64,000 nt of DNA, taken from Aminobacter aganoensis. GTDB taxonomy: Bacteria > Pseudomonadota > Alphaproteobacteria > Rhizobiales > Rhizobiaceae. The translations under genes were made by a program, and so were the position numbers. The stretch is taken from positions 248,001 through 312,000 of the forward strand of contig NZ_JACHOU010000001.1 of the NCBI RefSeq assembly GCF_014206975.1. The letters run 5' to 3'. The notes below the pieces were generated by a model. That model ran no database searches. It was not told the DNA's origin and saw only the letters and a list, made by a program, of their open reading frames with translations. How positions within the stretch are numbered: the first letter of the stretch is position 1; each line of letters opens with the position of its first letter. Of this stretch, positions 1 through 10,042 are shown in pieces.

Positions 1-462
1 CGGGCTCGACTGGCCGAAGTCGGAACCGCGTCCGCCGCCACCGTAGCCGCCGCCACCCTGGCCGCCGCCATAGCCGACCTGGCCGCCACCATAGCCTGCA
101 TCACCGCCCTGGCCGCGTGCGTCGAGCATCTGCAGCTCGCCACGGAATTTCTGCAGCACGATTTCGGTGGTGTAGCGCTCGATGCCGTCCTTTTCCCATT
201 TGCGGGTCTGGAGCTGGCCCTCGATGTAAACCTTCATGCCCTTCTTCAGATATTGCTCGGCGACCTTGGCCAGGTTGTCGTTGAAGATGACGACCTGGTG
301 CCACTCGGTCTTTTCCTTACGCTCGCCCGAGTTCTTGTCGCGCCAGCTTTCCGAGGTCGCGATGCGCAGGTTGACGACCGGCTCGCCCGAATTGAGCCGA
401 CGGATTTCAGGGTCCGCACCCAGATTGCCGACCAGAATGACCTTGTTGACGCTACCTGCCAT
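1..462 (-). CDS. ssb: Single-stranded DNA-binding protein, 3' end cut by window edge
   Basis: Binds and protects single-stranded DNA in replication, recombination and repair. The 154 visible residues open with [19 protein letters not shown] and contain the OB-fold with a WHQVVIF strand and a YIEGQL strand, as in bacterial SSB. After about residue 120 the protein turns into a Gly/Gln/Tyr-rich linker typical of the intrinsically disordered tail. The acidic C-terminal tip that binds partner proteins lies beyond base 1 and is not visible. A perfect LexA box lies 126 bases upstream of the ATG. In rhizobia ssb usually sits divergently beside uvrA; here about 3.5 kb of other genes lie between them. 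Confidence 0.97.
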   Translation of the reverse strand, partial: MAGSVNKVILVGNLGADPEIRRLNSGEPVVNLRIATSESWRDKNSGERKEKTEWHQVVIFNDNLAKVAEQYLKKGMKVYIEGQLQTRKWEKDGIERYTTEIVLQKFRGELQMLDARGQGGDAGYGGGQVGYGGGQGGGGYGGGGRGSDFGQSSP

Positions 463-587
463 GACACCGCTCCGCGCTCGTCCGAAACCAAATTCCAGGA
501 AAATGTGAGGGCGCACACTAGCCCATTGCACCGTCCGCCCGCGCCCCCTGTGGGCGGAATTCCTCGTGCAGTCCACAAGTCATTTTT

Positions 588-602
588 GTTCCTATTTTGT
601 TC
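588..602. promoter_or_regulatory. SOS (LexA) box upstream of ssb
   Basis: Reads GTTC, seven bases, GTTC, the exact direct-repeat operator known for alphaproteobacterial LexA. It lies 126 bases before the ssb start, so it probably controls ssb. The next gene on the other side is a pseudogene remnant on the minus strand, so no divergent target is evident. Confidence 0.8.
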
Positions 603-725
603 TATAGCGTTTGGCTCGATTTGGCAAGCGGGCCGTGCGGGAAGGAGACCAGCCGCCGTCGATGCCCCGATCGCCCGCCCCTGACCTTGCGGGCAAGCGC
701 GCCGCCCTGGCCCAAGCGTCGCTGG

Positions 726-1020
726 CTATCTCGGGCTCAACGCCCGGCTGCCGCGTGCCAGATATTCGCAGGCCCAGGCCAGGAGGCAGAACACGACCAG
801 CGTCAAAAGCGCCCCAAGGACGACGTCGGAAAAGAAGTGGCGGCCGAATGCGACGCGCAGCATGCTCGCCGTGACGATGATCAACCCGATCGGCAGGATG
901 AGCATCCCCCTGGCCTGCTGCGAGCAGAGCGGCAAGAGACAGGCGAGACAGGCGATGGCGGACGCCTCTCCCGAGACGAAGGAGCAATTTTGCTGGCAGG
1001 CATCTGACGCAGCACTGCAC
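726..1020 (-). pseudogene. C-terminal remnant of a PAP2-family phosphatase
   Basis: The last ~95 codons read as a PAP2 (phosphatidic acid phosphatase/lipid phosphatase) C-terminal half. NCSFVSGEAS matches the second signature motif, and RVAFGRHFFSDVVLG matches the third, with the catalytic His and Asp. Three hydrophobic segments flank these motifs. Upstream of about base 1020 the same frame runs into low-similarity sequence and then the DUF1801 gene, leaving no room for the first signature motif or the N-terminal membrane helices. I therefore call a 5'-truncated gene. The exact breakpoint between 1000 and 1085 is uncertain, and a frameshifted longer copy cannot be ruled out by eye. Confidence 0.65.
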
Positions 1021-1087
1021 GAACTGCCTGCAACCAGTAGACCACCCCTGACGGACCAACGTTCTTGCCGCGCCGCGACCTGCCATT

Positions 1088-1513
1088 CTATGGCCTGAAG
1101 CCGGCTTTCTGCTGGTGATATGTCAGCGCCGCGCGCAGGCAAGATGCGAGAGCAGCCTTCGGAATGGCCGCCTCCGCCGGCACGATCACCGCCCTGTTGC
1201 CTTCGAATTCCAGCTCGCCGCCCACATGCGAGCGGAAGGTCTCGAGAAGCGTCGTATTGCAGTTGAAGAACACCGCGCATTTGCCGGGAAAGGATCTTGC
1301 CACGCCCAGCCTCACGGTCGAGCCGCTGCCGCTGGCCTCCGTCAGGTAAGCCGGCTCGCCCCATTTGAGCGTTTCGGTCAGCGGGCCGACGCCGGCGGTT
1401 TCCGCCGCCACCTCGAAGATCAGGCCGCGGATGTGGAGCAGCCGGGCCTGCACCGCCTCAGGATGGCGCGAAAGCGCCTCGATGATCGTCCTCGGCACGG
1501 GTGGTGGCGCCAT
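1088..1513 (-). CDS. DUF1801-domain protein
   Basis: 141-residue soluble protein. Helical N-terminus (HPEAVQARLLHIRGLIFEVA), a central LKWGEPAYLT segment, and CAVFFNCNTTLLETFR match the DUF1801 (YdhG-like) fold, whose members have no firmly assigned activity but resemble small binding proteins. ATG at 1513 lies 3 bases after the stop of the upstream racemase gene, so the two are almost certainly cotranscribed. Its 3' end abuts the PAP2 remnant, marking a rearrangement junction. Function is not inferable from this context. Confidence 0.8.
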   Translation of the reverse strand: MAPPPVPRTIIEALSRHPEAVQARLLHIRGLIFEVAAETAGVGPLTETLKWGEPAYLTEASGSGSTVRLGVARSFPGKCAVFFNCNTTLLETFRSHVGGELEFEGNRAVIVPAEAAIPKAALASCLRAALTYHQQKAGFRP

Positions 1514-1516
1514 GTG

Positions 1517-2257
1517 TCAGCCCCGATCCTCTTGTGATGCAGATGGCCCGCCGCCAAGCGCCAGGTCGACCGCGGCTTCGGCATGCAGCTTGACCACGTC
1601 ATAGGCAGGCACCGGATAATCCTCCATGGCAAGCAGCAACGGCAGCTCGGTGCAGGCCGAAACCACTGCCCCGGCACCCCGGGCCTGCAGCCCCTTCGCC
1701 AGGTGCAGCAGCACTGCCCTGGACTCCGGCTTCGCCACGCCGAGTGTCAACTCGTCGATGATGATGCGGTGCAACGCCGTGCGCTCGTCCTCAGGCGGCA
1801 CCAGCACCTCGATGCCGAACTGTCTCTCCAGCCTTTCGCCGAAAAAACCCAGCTCCATCGTGTAGCGCGTGCCCAGCAGCCCCACCCGCTTGTGCCCGGC
1901 CGCCTGCAATGTCCGCCCGGCCGGGTCGGCGATGTGCAGAAGCGGGATCCTGATGGCGGCGGCAACCTTGTCGGCAACATAATGCGCCGTCACCGCCGTC
2001 AGCATGGCGAAAGCAGCACCTCCCGCCTCGATATGCCGCGCCGCCGTGATGATCACCTCGGCGACCCGCTCCCACTCCCCCCTGGCGGCAAGGTCGTTCA
2101 ACTCGTCGAAATCGAGCGTGAACATCAGCGACCGCGCATTGTGATGCCCGCCGAGCCGGCGATGCGCGGCCTCGTTGATCAGGCGGTAATAGAGCGCGCT
2201 GGATTCCCAGCTCATGCCCCCGATCAAGCCGATGAGTTGTGTCTGGCGTCCGGCCAC
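1517..2257 (-). CDS. Aspartate/glutamate racemase family protein (YgeA-like)
   Basis: 246 residues, the normal family length. The N-terminus GLIGGMSWESSALYYRLIN and the central HIADPAGR and LLGTRYTME blocks are hallmarks of the YgeA branch, which racemises acidic amino acids without cofactor. The second catalytic motif SACTELP keeps its Cys (residue 202). The first motif reads AMLTAVTAH, placing Thr87 where most racemases have the other catalytic Cys. An unbalanced Thr/Cys pair has been described for the E. coli L-Asp/Glu racemase, where it was linked to one-directional L-to-D activity, so this is probably an active enzyme. Cotranscribed with the DUF1801 gene. Confidence 0.87.
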   Translation of the reverse strand: MAGRQTQLIGLIGGMSWESSALYYRLINEAAHRRLGGHHNARSLMFTLDFDELNDLAARGEWERVAEVIITAARHIEAGGAAFAMLTAVTAHYVADKVAAAIRIPLLHIADPAGRTLQAAGHKRVGLLGTRYTMELGFFGERLERQFGIEVLVPPEDERTALHRIIIDELTLGVAKPESRAVLLHLAKGLQARGAGAVVSACTELPLLLAMEDYPVPAYDVVKLHAEAAVDLALGGGPSASQEDRG

Positions 2258-2547
2258 GTGTCCCCTTCCAAGCCTGCAACTGCCATCGGGCAGAACAATC
2301 TAGTTTTGAGGTCAGCCGAAAACTAAGTCCAACAGCAGGCTGAGACCCCCTCCGTTCGAAAGGTAACTGACGATAACCGTCCGGCGACGGCGAGGCCAGC
2401 GCGGCTTCCAAAGTAAAGGGAGGCAGGATGGGCGTCCAGATAGCCGCCAATTCCCAGTAGTTGTGGGAAGCATCAACGGAGAAGCAGAACATCCTTGCAG
2501 GTATCCGACTGCACACTAGTCTGTCATCACAACAGTGGGCAAAGGAC
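2258..2547. other. Intergenic gap, nothing recognised
   Basis: 290 bases between the divergent racemase and the orphan membrane-protein gene. No coding frame with credible composition, no tRNA and no clear dyad was seen. It must hold the promoters of both flanking genes, but I could not place a convincing -35/-10 pair. Confidence 0.5.
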
Positions 2548-3213
2548 ATGAACCTGCGGAAGATTGCTGATATCGTTGTCCTTATCATCATTGGCTTTTG
2601 CCTTGGTGGCATGTTCTCCGACGTCAGCGCAACCGACCAATACCTCAGCGAATGGCAGACTCTCATTGCTGGCATTCTTGCCGTCGCCGCCGCCGCGTGG
2701 ACCGTTGGTGAAATGCGTCGCAACGACTCCATGCAGCAACAGCGACACGAGGAGTTGATGCTGCTCAATCTACGAGCAGATCGGCTCCGGGCAGAACGAG
2801 CGGCGTTCCCGTATGCCGATAAGTTGGAATATGCTTCCAACATAATCTCCGAGCGAGTAGAACAACTTGGAGCACATAGAGACATCGACATAAATCGCCG
2901 TGTTGCAATCAACATTGCCCAAGCAATGAATTTTATAATCGATTATTTACGCGCTGACGCAATCATTGATGCAAAGCCACTTTTTGGTAGCGCGATGGCC
3001 TTTAGCTTCGAATCTCTCGAAAAGAGAATTGAAATATCTGCGCGCACAACTATCGGCCTATGCGAAACGCTAGCCGAGACCGAAACTGATTTCGGCAAAA
3101 AACTCGAAGAGCACTGGCCTAAAATAGCTCTCAACTCCCTGACGATAGCAAGAAGTTGCAGAGAATTCGCCGTGGAACTGAAACGCCTTGCGGACCACTA
3201 CGGTCCTGATTGA
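2548..3213 (+). CDS. Orphan membrane-anchored helical protein
   Basis: About 221 residues from the ATG at 2548 (AAAGGA lies only 1 base upstream, so the start is uncertain; a TTG at 2461 would add 29 residues). Two hydrophobic helices, roughly residues 5-24 and 35-55, form an N-terminal hairpin. The remaining ~165 residues are charged, helix-forming and rich in Arg/Glu (for example NLRADRLRAERAAF), consistent with a cytosolic helical or coiled-coil domain. I recognise no family. Base composition is visibly richer in A/T than the neighbours, with codons such as ATA and AAT that are rare in this window, suggesting recent acquisition. No partner gene is adjacent. Confidence 0.7.
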   Translation: MNLRKIADIVVLIIIGFCLGGMFSDVSATDQYLSEWQTLIAGILAVAAAAWTVGEMRRNDSMQQQRHEELMLLNLRADRLRAERAAFPYADKLEYASNIISERVEQLGAHRDIDINRRVAINIAQAMNFIIDYLRADAIIDAKPLFGSAMAFSFESLEKRIEISARTTIGLCETLAETETDFGKKLEEHWPKIALNSLTIARSCREFAVELKRLADHYGPD

Positions 3214-3249
3214 TCACTTCACCAGCACTCTTTTGAACGAACCCCGACT

Positions 3250-3289
3250 AAAAAATATGGCCCCGCCGCTCCCAGGAGCGCACGGGGCC
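3250..3289 (-). terminator. Strong rho-independent terminator reading leftward
   Basis: A long stem is formed by GGCCCCG (3259-3265) with CGGGGCC (3283-3289), plus the inner arms CGCTCC and GGAGCG. On the minus strand it is followed by ATATTTTTTAG, a good U-tract. On the plus strand the following bases (TTGTTGT) are weaker. It therefore ends a minus-strand transcript coming from the 3.3-3.7 kb region, and may also serve the convergent gene ending at 3213. Confidence 0.8.
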
Positions 3290-3690
3290 TTGTTGTCGGG
3301 TTGTACCCTTGACTGCCGGGAGTGGTTTACCGGCTTTTCTCTCTCGGACTCATAGTGGCTCGGGGCCACGGATCCGACCATGGTCTCAGATTGTAGGGGA
3401 TCGCCAGATCACGGTTTGCGGGGCGTTTCACAAGGGAAAGCCTGGCACCTGCGCCTGCCGCGGTTCCGTCTTTTTTAGCGGAACCCTTTGGGGCTGTCCG
3501 GTGGAGTCATGCCTAGCTCCTTCGTCAGTTGCGCCAATTGTACACCTGCTGCTCAACTCGCGTGTCTGCGGCGTCTCGCAGACCGACCGTAGCATGGTGA
3601 GGAGCCCTCAAGGAGGCTCGGCCTCAGGCGACTTCAGGAGTTTGCATCCCTGATTCCGCTACGTCAACCACAACATTGTTAGAGGCGAAA
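3290..3690 (-). ncRNA. Candidate structured RNA (no known family)
   Basis: About 400 bases with no credible gene in any frame, followed by the strong leftward terminator. Read on the minus strand it shows several local stems: GGTTCCG/CGGAACC with a 10-base A-rich loop (3463-3486), GTGGC/GCCAC enclosed by TCGGA/TCCGA (near 3344-3377), GCCGG/CCGGC (near 3316-3335), and a GAGGAGCC/GGCT-CCTC stem (near 3598-3624). A tiny 11-codon frame (MTPPDSPKGFR) with a good AAGGAG ribosome site starts near 3511, so a leader peptide or small-peptide gene is an alternative. It does not match tmRNA, RNase P, SRP or 6S RNA features I know. The 5' end is a guess. A degraded gene is also possible. Confidence 0.35.
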
Positions 3691-3733
3691 AATGTGATCG
3701 AAGTCCGGCTTTCGTCCGCCACGTTTCCGGCAT

Positions 3734-3761
3734 GGCTCCTGCCATACCGTTGTCAGGAGCC
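3734..3761. repeat. Inverted repeat beside the uvrA SOS box
   Basis: GGCTCCTG (3734-3741) and CAGGAGCC (3754-3761) are perfect 8-base arms around a 12-base spacer, ending one base before the LexA box. It could be a second operator or a hairpin in a leftward transcript. Confidence 0.45.
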
Positions 3762-3762
3762 C

Positions 3763-3777
3763 GTTCGGCCTTTGTTC
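3763..3777. promoter_or_regulatory. SOS (LexA) box upstream of uvrA
   Basis: GTTC, seven bases, GTTC, exactly the alphaproteobacterial LexA operator, 154 bases before the uvrA start. It supports damage-inducible expression of uvrA. Because ssb has its own copy at 588-602, both genes keep SOS control despite their separation. Confidence 0.82.
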
Positions 3778-3930
3778 TTTTCACTTGCCCCTGCCCGCCA
3801 AAGGCGCTTAAACGCAGGGCGGGGTGTATCGCGCTGCCTCTCGACCGGGCGGCGAAAATACCTACATGAGGGAATGGTCGGGCACACCCGCCACTCCGGG
3901 CAATTCCAGATTTGAGGCGGCGGCGCGGCA

Positions 3931-6852
<2,922 letters not shown>

Positions 6853-6928
6853 CAATCGGCGCGGCGCGCCTTACGGCTTGCGCCAGGGCGAGGTCTCATC
6901 TTGCCTGCCAGCCCAGACGGCGCCGGCC

Positions 6929-7558
6929 TTATGTCGTCTGGGGTCGCCAGGGCTCGTGCTCGTGCGCGAGCCAGACCAGTTCGGGGTCGAGCGCGAGCAC
7001 CCGCAATTGGCCTTCGCTGCGCGGCTCGTCAAGCTCGCCGAACCAGACCGCCACGTCGCCGCCAACGACGACCGGGCGCCCGCCAGTCTCGACCACGACG
7101 ACTTGCATGCCGGCTGTGTGGCCCGGCGCCGGGACAAGCCGGAGCCCGGGAAGCAGCTCGAGTTCGCCGTCGACCGGCACATACTGCACGCCGGGTGCAT
7201 CGACCCACTCACGAATGGGGTATTCGTTCTCATCGCTGTGCGCGTCTTCGAGTTCACGCCGCTGGACGTAGAACGGCTTGCCGGCGAAGAGGTGGTTGCC
7301 GCCGCAATGGTCGGCGTGCAGGTGTGTGTTGATGACGATATCGATGCCGTCGAGGTCGAAGTCCTGCTTGCTCAGTGGATAGAGGCGAGGGTCGAAAGCG
7401 GCGACCACTGCCGGGTGCAGCTCCGTCATGCCGGTGTCGACCAGTATCCGCGCATCGGGATGGTCGATGACGTGCACATAGACCGGCATGCTCTCGCCTT
7501 CGACGCTCAGTTCGGCAACGAGGATTGGCGTGATGGTGATGGAGGCATGGGCGCTCAT
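6929..7558 (-). CDS. MBL-fold metallo-hydrolase (AHL-lactonase-like group)
   Basis: 209-residue metallo-beta-lactamase-fold enzyme. The zinc-binding HxHxDH motif is intact (THLHADHCGG, His79 to His84), followed by His147 in APGHTAGM, Asp168 in GGDV and a C-terminal His (199 or 201). The layout resembles the AttM/AiiB lactonase branch that hydrolyses N-acyl homoserine lactones, but the protein is about 50 residues shorter than characterised lactonases, so substrate assignment stays open. It is convergent with uvrA and stands alone. A perfect palindrome lies about 180 bases upstream of its ATG and may be its operator. Confidence 0.85.
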   Translation of the reverse strand: MSAHASITITPILVAELSVEGESMPVYVHVIDHPDARILVDTGMTELHPAVVAAFDPRLYPLSKQDFDLDGIDIVINTHLHADHCGGNHLFAGKPFYVQRRELEDAHSDENEYPIREWVDAPGVQYVPVDGELELLPGLRLVPAPGHTAGMQVVVVETGGRPVVVGGDVAVWFGELDEPRSEGQLRVLALDPELVWLAHEHEPWRPQTT

Positions 7559-7737
7559 CTTTTCATCTCCTTCGACATTTGCACGCTGCCTGCCAGGCCG
7601 CGCATGTCCGCGATCACCGGCGGGAAAAGAGTGGGCTTGGCGCGCCAGTCATGGTCCATTCCGAACGCGCTTGGCCTGCCACTTTGCTCACGCCGACGCA
7701 AAACTGATTGCATTATAAAACTGGTTTCAGAATAGGA

Positions 7738-7767
7738 TCAAAAATCGCTTTTGCAATCGATTTTTGA
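7738..7767. promoter_or_regulatory. Perfect palindrome in the 7559-7893 gap
   Basis: TCAAAAATCG (7738-7747) and CGATTTTTGA (7758-7767) are perfect 10-base arms with a 10-base spacer. A second dyad overlaps it: GATTGCA at about 7706 and TGCAATC at 7752-7758. The pattern suits a dimeric repressor operator. The only gene downstream within the gap is the minus-strand hydrolase starting at 7558. The rest of this 335-base gap shows no gene. Confidence 0.45.
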
Positions 7768-7893
7768 AGTGCGCATGAACCAGAATCCCCGGCGAGCTCG
7801 ATGCGAGAGGTCGATCGACCGGCATCGCCTTGGCGCGCGAGGAGGCACGATATCGCCGTCGCCGATTCTGGTTGCGCAGCGCCAGGCTCCTGT

Positions 7894-8958
7894 CTACCCC
7901 GCCGTGGCCGCGCGGCGAAACAGCCACAGGCCATATGCGCCTATCAGGCAGGCGATCAGGAACTCGCGAATCTCGGACAATTCGTAGCCATCGGCCATCC
8001 GGTGTCCGCCGAACACGAAGACCAGTTGCGACAGCGGCAAAAGGATCGCCATGGCAAGCCCCGCAACCCGGAACGGCGCCGGCGTCCCCCAAAGGTCGAG
8101 CGCCAGCCTGATACCGATCAGCGTGCCCATGAAGAACCAGAGCTGGTAGGGCACGACGTTCCACTCTTCGAACAGCAACCCGGCCAGCGGCAGGCCGGCG
8201 AGCGCAAACAGCCGTGGCGGAACGAACCCCTCCGCCGTCTTCAGGAGCGGTCCGACATGCGCCGGCCAGGCCATCGGCAGCACGACGAACAACAGGAACG
8301 CAGCCGAGTAATAGGCCGCCTCGAACCGGTAGGTGGCGAAATTGTGCAGGTTCGTTTCGTTCTGGGCGTTGCCTTCGAACATCGGCCCGGCGGTCCAGCC
8401 AACCCAGTGTTGCCCCCACGACATCTCCTCCATCAGGATGAGGAAGACAACCAGGATCAGCGCCGCATGCACGGCCTGGCGCGGCAGACCGAGAACCCGG
8501 GCGCGATCGCCGCGATCGCGCCACGCGGCAGCGCCCAGGGCCGACAATGCAAGCACGAACGCCACTTCGGTCAGGATGCTGAGCACCTGTCCCTCCCGCA
8601 CCGTCTCGTTCAGGATCCTGGGCATCACCGCCACCGTCGCCGTGGCAACCAGCAGGGCAGCGGCCATCAGATACGCCGCCCCGAGCAGCAGCGGCGCCTG
8701 GCCGTCGATCAGCGGCCGTGCCAGGGCCGGCTTCGGCAGCAGTGCCGCAACCAGCAGGAAGGCCGAGACGAATGCCGCGACCGGCCGGACCAGCCCGAAC
8801 ATCGACCAGTCGACGCGATCCTTGGCCAGCAGGTCGCGGTCGTTGATCGCAAGATCATAAGCGACCAGCGAAACTAGAATCGTAGCCGCCGCGGCGATCA
8901 GCCCCATGCGCGCCGGTCCAGCCAAGGAATGAGCTTGCGGTTGCTGCAGCGTCGACAT
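7894..8958 (-). CDS. Multipass membrane protein of unknown function
   Basis: 354 residues with about nine hydrophobic segments spread along the whole chain, for example near residues 17-37, 58-78, 88-110, 123-143 and 160-178, so an integral inner-membrane protein. In the middle it carries EEMSWGQHWVGW followed by NAQNETNLHNF. I recall this Glu-Glu/Trp-Gly-Gln plus Asn-Glu-Asn-Leu-His pattern from other uncharacterised bacterial membrane proteins; conserved polar residues between helices could be a catalytic or metal site, which is inference. It has no operon partner. Start at the ATG with STLQQPQ; an internal ATG about 17 codons later is also possible. Confidence 0.75.
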   Translation of the reverse strand: MSTLQQPQAHSLAGPARMGLIAAAATILVSLVAYDLAINDRDLLAKDRVDWSMFGLVRPVAAFVSAFLLVAALLPKPALARPLIDGQAPLLLGAAYLMAAALLVATATVAVMPRILNETVREGQVLSILTEVAFVLALSALGAAAWRDRGDRARVLGLPRQAVHAALILVVFLILMEEMSWGQHWVGWTAGPMFEGNAQNETNLHNFATYRFEAAYYSAAFLLFVVLPMAWPAHVGPLLKTAEGFVPPRLFALAGLPLAGLLFEEWNVVPYQLWFFMGTLIGIRLALDLWGTPAPFRVAGLAMAILLPLSQLVFVFGGHRMADGYELSEIREFLIACLIGAYGLWLFRRAATAG

Positions 8959-9169
8959 GAACGGCCCGTCATTATGTTTGCGTTTGTATGAGATGTTCTA
9001 GCCGACGACTGTCGAACAAAGTGTAAAGCGGGCTACCGTCGGCGGGCGCGGCCGAACCCTGCCGAGCACGGCTTCATGTCAGTATGGTTCCGGCAGCCCG
9101 CCTTGGCGGCTTTGCCGCTCCGGCCTGTTCGGCTAGAAATGACGCGCAATGACATCAAGGGGTTGAGCG

Positions 9170-9970
9170 ATGAGTGGAAAAATCCGCGCCGGCATGGGCG
9201 GCTGGACGTTCGAGCCCTGGGAAGGCACCTTCTATCCCGACAAGCTGTCCAAGACGAAGCAACTGCAATTTGCCGGCACGCAGGTACCGTCCATAGAGGT
9301 CAACGGCACCTATTACTCCGGCTTCAAGGAACCCACCTTCCTCAAATGGGCAAGCGAGACGCCCGACGATTTCGTCTTCTCGCTCAAGGGCAACCGCTTC
9401 GTCACCAACCGCCGCGTGCTCGCCGAGGCCGGCGAGTCGGTCCAGCGTTTCGTCACCCAAGGCATCGCCGCACTCGGCGAAAAGCTCGGGCCGATCCTGT
9501 GGCAGTTCGCGCCGACCAAGAAGTTCGACGCAGACGATTTCGAGGCATTCCTCGAGCTTTTGCCGGAAAAGCAGGACGGCATCACGCTGCGCCATGCGCT
9601 GGAAGTGCGCAATCCAAGCTTTGCCGTGCCCGAATTCGTCCAGTTGGCGCGCAAGCACAACGTGACGATCGTCTACGCCGACCACGCCACCTACCCGGCA
9701 ATTGCCGACGTCACCGGCGACTTCGTCTATCTCAGGCTGCAGACCGGCAGCGACGAGAATCCCGATTGCTACACGCTGAAGGGATTGGACGAATGGGCCG
9801 CCAGGGCAAAGACCTTCGCCGCCGGCGGCGTGCCGGCCGATCTGCCGCGCGCCGATCCCTCGGCCGAGGCTCCGGTCAAGCCGCGCGACGTGTTCGTCTA
9901 CTTCATCACCGAAGGCAAGGTCCGCGCCCCCTTCGGCGCCATGGCGCTGATGAAGCGGGTCAACGGCTAG
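9170..9970 (+). CDS. DUF72 family protein (YecE-like)
   Basis: 266-residue TIM-barrel-type DUF72 protein. Diagnostic stretches are GMGGWTFEPWEGTFYP at the N-terminus, the SIEVNGTYYSG strand, FVFSLKGNRFVTN, and EVRNPSF near residue 145. AAGGGG lies 8 bases before the ATG. The family is widespread but has no confirmed biochemical role. It is convergent with the tetR gene, and a GC-rich hairpin duplicated at 9977-10042 probably ends both transcripts. Confidence 0.92.
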   Translation: MSGKIRAGMGGWTFEPWEGTFYPDKLSKTKQLQFAGTQVPSIEVNGTYYSGFKEPTFLKWASETPDDFVFSLKGNRFVTNRRVLAEAGESVQRFVTQGIAALGEKLGPILWQFAPTKKFDADDFEAFLELLPEKQDGITLRHALEVRNPSFAVPEFVQLARKHNVTIVYADHATYPAIADVTGDFVYLRLQTGSDENPDCYTLKGLDEWAARAKTFAAGGVPADLPRADPSAEAPVKPRDVFVYFITEGKVRAPFGAMALMKRVNG

Positions 9971-9976
9971 GCGGTC

Positions 9977-10042
9977 AGGCCGCGGGACTGCGGCCTGTCA
10001 GCGCGTCCTAGGCCGCGGGACTGCGGCCTGTCATCGCGTCCC
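9977..10042. repeat. 33-bp tandem duplication at the tetR 3' end
   Basis: Two head-to-tail copies (9977-10009 and 10010-10042) differ at two positions. Each contains AGGCCGC and GCGGCCT arms that can form a hairpin. 33 is a multiple of three, and the tetR stop codon (complement of CTA, 10008-10010) is formed exactly at the junction of the copies. The duplication has therefore set or preserved the end of the protein. It may also act as a shared terminator for the two convergent genes. Confidence 0.8.

Noticed and set aside
3309-3653. 114-residue plus-strand open frame
   Set aside because: It needs a TTG start without a ribosome site, has Cys/Ser/Gly-rich random composition, and lies antisense to the stretch with a strong leftward terminator.
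3250-3700. tmRNA, RNase P RNA, SRP RNA or 6S RNA at this locus
   Set aside because: No tag frame of the ANDN type, no T-loop GGTTCGAATCC, no CCA-adjacent acceptor stem, and none of the conserved RNase P or SRP blocks are visible on either strand.
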